From Myxococcales bacterium 68-20 (GTDB taxonomy: Bacteria; Myxococcota_A; Polyangia; Polyangiales; Polyangiaceae): a stretch of 64,000 nucleotides of DNA. The notes under the pieces were generated by a model that made no database searches, was not told the DNA's origin, and was given only the letters and a program-made list of their open reading frames with translations. Positions 61,013 to 64,000 of this stretch are shown here, in pieces (the stretch's first letter is position 1; every line of letters starts with the position of its first letter). The stretch lies in assembly GCA_001899635.1 (NCBI GenBank), contig MKVQ01000016.1:1-64000 (forward strand), written 5' to 3'. The translations under genes and the position numbers were made by a program.

Positions 61013-62226
61013 GGCTTTCCTCCGAGGGAGAGGAGCACGCCCTGACCGCCGATCCAGACATGGTCTCGGGCTGCTCCCCACACCGTGGTGAGATTCGGCC
61101 GGCGCCCATCCAGCCCGGCAATCTTCACGCGTGACCAGCTCGTCCCGTCATATCGGAGGACCACGCCAGCGTCCCCGACCACCCATATGTCCCTCGAAGA
61201 GGATCCCCAGATGGCCCTGAGGTCCTCGTCGGTCGGGATGCCGGATACCACTTCCCAGACACCTGGATCTCCCGTGTAGCGACGCACCGTCCCGGCAGCA
61301 CCGACAGCCCAAGCCTCGGCGGGTGAGGCGACCCAGACTCCGTTGAGGGATTTCCACGTCCGGGTGTCGAACTCCTTCAGAGTCGGCTCGGCGCCGTCCG
61401 CGTTGGAGATCAGGATTGCCGACCCCGACTCCCCGACCGCCCATGCCTCGTCGGCCGAGAGGCCGTGGATGCTCTTCATCCTCGAGCATTGATTGCACAC
61501 GGTCGTCAACGGCGGATGAGCCTCGATCACGAACGTACCGGAAGGCGACTGCTGCATACGCCAGAGCCCGGCGGGATGAAAAAAGCCCGGCGCGAGATCG
61601 GTCGAGGTGTACCAGTGCCAGTTCCCATTCGGCCCGCTCCAGCTCGCGGTGAGCGTCGCTCGATCGGGTTGTCGCTCCACCGGCGCAGGCAAGACTACGG
61701 GGCTCCAGCCGCTCGTCGATGGGCCGGCTCCGGCGTCCGGGATTGCGAGGTTGCGCGTGTACGCGCGAGAGATGGAGCTGAACGCGACTTCGCTCGATTC
61801 ACGTATCCATAGAGCGAGCAGCGAATCTCCGCTGCCCAGGTCCGACGGCGTCCAAGTCGTGCCGTCGAAGTGGACTATCGTGCCGAGGGCGCCAGCAGCC
61901 CAGACGTCGTCGACGGACCTTCCGCGGATGACGTTGATCTGGAGGCGCCGATCGAGGGCGCCGGGCCGGCTCGAATCGAAGAGTCCGTTGGGACAGAGGC
62001 TGCCCGCGGAACAATTTTCGGGAAAGAACTCGCAGTCGGGGCACTCACGCGCGGGTCGCTCGGCCGCGTCTCCAGCGTCCGCTCCACCGTCCTGTTCGGA
62101 CGGCGTCGGTGGGATGGAGCTCGATCCAGCAGGAGAGGGCTCCTCGACCGGCTCGTGCGTCGAAGCGCAGGCCGTGAGCCACGCGACGAGAATGAGTCCG
62201 TGCGTGTCCAGCGCGATTCGATTCAA
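61009..62226 (-). CDS. Beta-propeller-like lipoprotein B, cassette copy 3 (intact)
   Basis: The 405-aa protein starts ATG at 62226 (ATGA overlap with the Cys-rich gene). It has a lipobox (VAWLTAC), an acidic linker, a Cys module (CPDCEFFPENCSAGSLCPNG) and propeller blades: NVIRGRSVDDVWAAGALGTI, SIHGLSADEAWAVGESGSAI, AIWGSSSRDIWVVGDAGVVL, TVWGAARDHVWIGGQGVLLS. The repeats have the BNR/Kelch-like GxxxDDxW pattern. This is the unbroken version of the frameshifted gene at 22177-23399 and shows what that copy should encode. Confidence 0.84.
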   Translation of the reverse strand: MNRIALDTHGLILVAWLTACASTHEPVEEPSPAGSSSIPPTPSEQDGGADAGDAAERPARECPDCEFFPENCSAGSLCPNGLFDSSRPGALDRRLQINVIRGRSVDDVWAAGALGTIVHFDGTTWTPSDLGSGDSLLALWIRESSEVAFSSISRAYTRNLAIPDAGAGPSTSGWSPVVLPAPVERQPDRATLTASWSGPNGNWHWYTSTDLAPGFFHPAGLWRMQQSPSGTFVIEAHPPLTTVCNQCSRMKSIHGLSADEAWAVGESGSAILISNADGAEPTLKEFDTRTWKSLNGVWVASPAEAWAVGAAGTVRRYTGDPGVWEVVSGIPTDEDLRAIWGSSSRDIWVVGDAGVVLRYDGTSWSRVKIAGLDGRRPNLTTVWGAARDHVWIGGQGVLLSLGGKP

Positions 62227-63386
62227 TTCGGGCCTCCCGCGTCGTCATTGATTCGATCGCATGGCTCGACGACACATCTCCCGCCGACGCAAGCTTGGCC
62301 TGCGACTGCGTCGCACACGATGCCGCACCCGCCGCAATTCCGTGGATCGCTGGCGGTGTTGACTTCGCATTCGTCCGCCAAATCACCGTTGCAGTCACCT
62401 CTTCCGACCACGCATTCGAACGCGCACGTGCCGTGTTTGCAGCTACCGACGGCGGTTTCGCCCTTCGTCCTGCACGACCGGCCACACGCCCCGCAGTTCA
62501 ATGCGTCGGCGGCGACGTCTACACATCTGTCAGTGCACCATGTCTTGCCCGGGGGACACGCGCATTCCCACTTGTAGGAAGAGTTTTGTCGACACGTCTG
62601 GTCGGGGGAACAGGCGTTTCCGCAGGTGCCGCAGTCCTGCGACGTGTTCAGGCGGACCTCACACCCATTCTCGATCAGGCCATCGCAATTCCCCCACAGC
62701 GCTCCGCATTTGGGTACACCGCACTCCCCTTCCTTGCAGCCATAATACATGTTCGGAGGCAAGGGAGGCTTGCCTTCCAGCGGGTGACACCGGTAGCTAC
62801 ACTCTCCGCAATTGGTGTCGTCGTTATCGATGTCGACGCATCCGGATGCGCAATACGTCAGCCCCGGCGAGCAGCCACATTGGTAGTTGATACCATGCTC
62901 CACGAGACACGGTGCATTCGGATCAGTGCATTGGATACCGCACCATCCGCAGGAGTCGTTCGATGATGCCATCGACTCGCAGCCATTGTCCGGGATCCCG
63001 TCACAGTCGAGGTATTTGCTCTTGCAGTTGAGGACGCATTGCCCGTCGACGCACTCGTAGCCCTCGCGGGCCGTCTCCGCAGGACACGCGGCCCCGCAGG
63101 CTCCGCAGTTGTTCCGGTCCGTCAGCAAGTTCACGTCGCACGGGAAGCGCGAGCTCGGGCAGTTCGTGTATCCCGTGGGGCACTTGTTCGACGGACAGTA
63201 CGAGGTGAGCTCCGCGCTCGCGTCGATCGTCGAGGCGTCGGCCGTAGGAGTGAACGCCGTCACTGCTCCGGCGTCGTCGCGGGTGCCGAGGATGACATCG
63301 CCACGGATCGGCGCTGCGCACGAGATCACGAGCGCCGTCCCGGCGGCCGTCCAGAGGATGGCGTGAGTCACACGAGGGAATGTCAC
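62223..63386 (-). CDS. Cys-rich 'NCGxCG' repeat lipoprotein, cassette copy 3
   Basis: GTG at 63386 overlaps the stop of the one-TM gene (GTGA, 63383-63386) and has GGAGGG just upstream; ATG at 63398 is an alternative. The 387-aa protein has a signal (AGTALVISC lipobox) and Cys modules NCGACGAAC, SCGWCGIQC, NCGECSYRC, DCGTCGNAC, NCGACGRSC, NCGGCGIVC, with 'DCDGIPDNGCE' segments, ending AGQACVGGRCVVEPCDRIND. Layout matches copy 2 nearly module for module. Predicted disulphide-rich surface protein. Confidence 0.87.
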   Translation of the reverse strand: MTFPRVTHAILWTAAGTALVISCAAPIRGDVILGTRDDAGAVTAFTPTADASTIDASAELTSYCPSNKCPTGYTNCPSSRFPCDVNLLTDRNNCGACGAACPAETAREGYECVDGQCVLNCKSKYLDCDGIPDNGCESMASSNDSCGWCGIQCTDPNAPCLVEHGINYQCGCSPGLTYCASGCVDIDNDDTNCGECSYRCHPLEGKPPLPPNMYYGCKEGECGVPKCGALWGNCDGLIENGCEVRLNTSQDCGTCGNACSPDQTCRQNSSYKWECACPPGKTWCTDRCVDVAADALNCGACGRSCRTKGETAVGSCKHGTCAFECVVGRGDCNGDLADECEVNTASDPRNCGGCGIVCDAVAGQACVGGRCVVEPCDRINDDAGGPN

Positions 63387-64000
63387 TGTCCCTCCCATTC
63401 GACGAGTCGCGATCGGAGGCGCGCCTCGTAGGGATTCCCCGGCAATCTCGTCAGGAGCTCCCGAGCAAGGACGGCGGCACGCGCGCGGTCGCCCGCGATG
63501 GCCGTCGCTTCGATTCGCATCATGTTTCCTTCCAGGGCAAACTGGCCTGCCGGATATTCGCGGTCGTAGAGCGCAATCGATGTCAGGCAGTGCTGGGCGT
63601 CTCCGCGCGTGAGCGCCTGGCGAGCCGCGATGATGAGCTCTACTTCGCGACGTAGCGTGGGGCGCGACGCGGGGGCCGGAGCCGCATGTTCCGTCGGGTC
63701 GTCGTGTTCGACGGCCGGCACGCGCGCCGGCAGCGCACGGGATCGCGGCGGAACGCGGGAGAGGGCGTCCGGGAGCTCGCCGACGGCCATCGAAGGAAGC
63801 GCCTCGGTTGCCGCCGGCTCGGACGATACCGCCGGCACGACGCCGGTGGTTGATGGGGCCGTAGGAGCGGTCGTCGTCGTGATGCTCGACGTTGGCTCCC
63901 TGGACATCGAGAGGGACGTGGAACGAAGCGCTGGGACGAGCACCACGACGCTTGCTCCTACGAGCGCGAGCCATCTCCAGGCGTTCGAGGCCGCCCGAGG
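63383..64000 (-). CDS. One-TM sigma-partner protein, cassette copy 3 (5' end outside window)
   Basis: The frame stays open to the right edge. Visible are a TM segment (NAWRWLALVGASVVVLVPAL) that aligns with NGWRWAAPRLLIGASVVAAV in copy 2, a Ser/Thr/Pro-rich linker, and the helical C-terminal domain (VELIIAARQALTRGDAQHC, GNMMRIEATAIAGDRARAAV, LARELLTRLPGNPYEARLRS). By the order in copies 1 and 2, an ECF sigma gene should lie just beyond 64000. Same inferred role as copies 1 and 2. Confidence 0.78.
   Translation of the reverse strand, partial: PRAASNAWRWLALVGASVVVLVPALRSTSLSMSREPTSSITTTTAPTAPSTTGVVPAVSSEPAATEALPSMAVGELPDALSRVPPRSRALPARVPAVEHDDPTEHAAPAPASRPTLRREVELIIAARQALTRGDAQHCLTSIALYDREYPAGQFALEGNMMRIEATAIAGDRARAAVLARELLTRLPGNPYEARLRSRLVEWEGQ

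Overview
The window looks like chromosome from a large-genome myxobacterium, most likely a Polyangiales (Sorangiineae/Labilithrix-type) lineage. Pointers are the very high GC with strong G/C at third codon positions, many secreted lipoproteins with Asp/Gly/Pro-rich linkers, a Hanks-type Ser/Thr kinase, an FHA protein, Cys-rich 'NCGxCGxxC' repeat proteins, IgGFc-binding and RCC1 proteins, and many family-specific hypotheticals. The lineage is inferred from gene content only. One tRNA (Arg, TCT) is present; there is no rRNA, CRISPR array, intact IS element or phage.

The most striking content is a multigene surface-lipoprotein cassette present three times. Full order, read on the minus strand: 363-aa outer-membrane-like protein; ECF sigma factor; one-TM protein with a cytoplasmic N-terminus and periplasmic helical C-terminus; Cys-rich 'NCGxCG' lipoprotein; beta-propeller-like lipoprotein B; beta-propeller-like lipoprotein A; RCC1-repeat lipoprotein; IgGFc-binding-like lipoprotein. 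Copy 2 (17777-27165) is complete but its propeller B gene is frameshifted. Copy 3 (56549-64000) runs off the right edge within the one-TM gene. Copy 1 (1-3170) runs off the left edge within the Cys-rich gene, and its 363-aa partner is divergent. Most junctions inside the cassettes are ATGA/GTGA stop-start overlaps, and the A/RCC1 junction has the same 26-bp overlap in copies 2 and 3. I infer a sigma-controlled, translationally coupled cell-surface complex.

Between the cassettes, 3.2-7 kb holds an LRV-repeat gene broken by an in-frame stop and small envelope proteins. 7-8.1 kb holds a hypothetical gene and the tRNA. 8.2-12.9 kb is a minus-strand run: deoxyhypusine-synthase-like protein, DprE1-like FAD oxidase, two SDRs, TetR regulator. 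13.2-16.7 kb has a Coq4-like protein, a Ser/Thr kinase and a cholesterol-oxidase-type GMC oxidoreductase. 16.9-17.6 kb encodes an animal-type (GH22) lysozyme lipoprotein. At 28.3-35.5 kb a PPP-family phosphatase and an M15 peptidase, apparently once convergent neighbours, are separated by a 3.9-kb segment with two lipoprotein genes, one carrying a SUEL-type lectin domain. That segment is bracketed by ~200-bp direct copies of the old junction. 36-41.7 kb has a Cys-less glutaredoxin-like protein, a TolC-type protein, lipoproteins and a LuxR regulator. 41.8-46.1 kb is a sugar ABC operon (malK, fused malE-malF, malG). 46.6-56.1 kb has a macrodomain protein, a helix-hairpin-helix protein, DnaJ, a HAD phosphatase, a metallophosphoesterase, lipoproteins and an FHA protein. 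The gap at 56.1-56.5 kb contains eroded fragments of a malG gene and a SEC-C motif.

Functions are read from motifs by eye, without alignments or searches. Start codons are inferred from signal peptides, Shine-Dalgarno-like sequence and agreement between paralogues.
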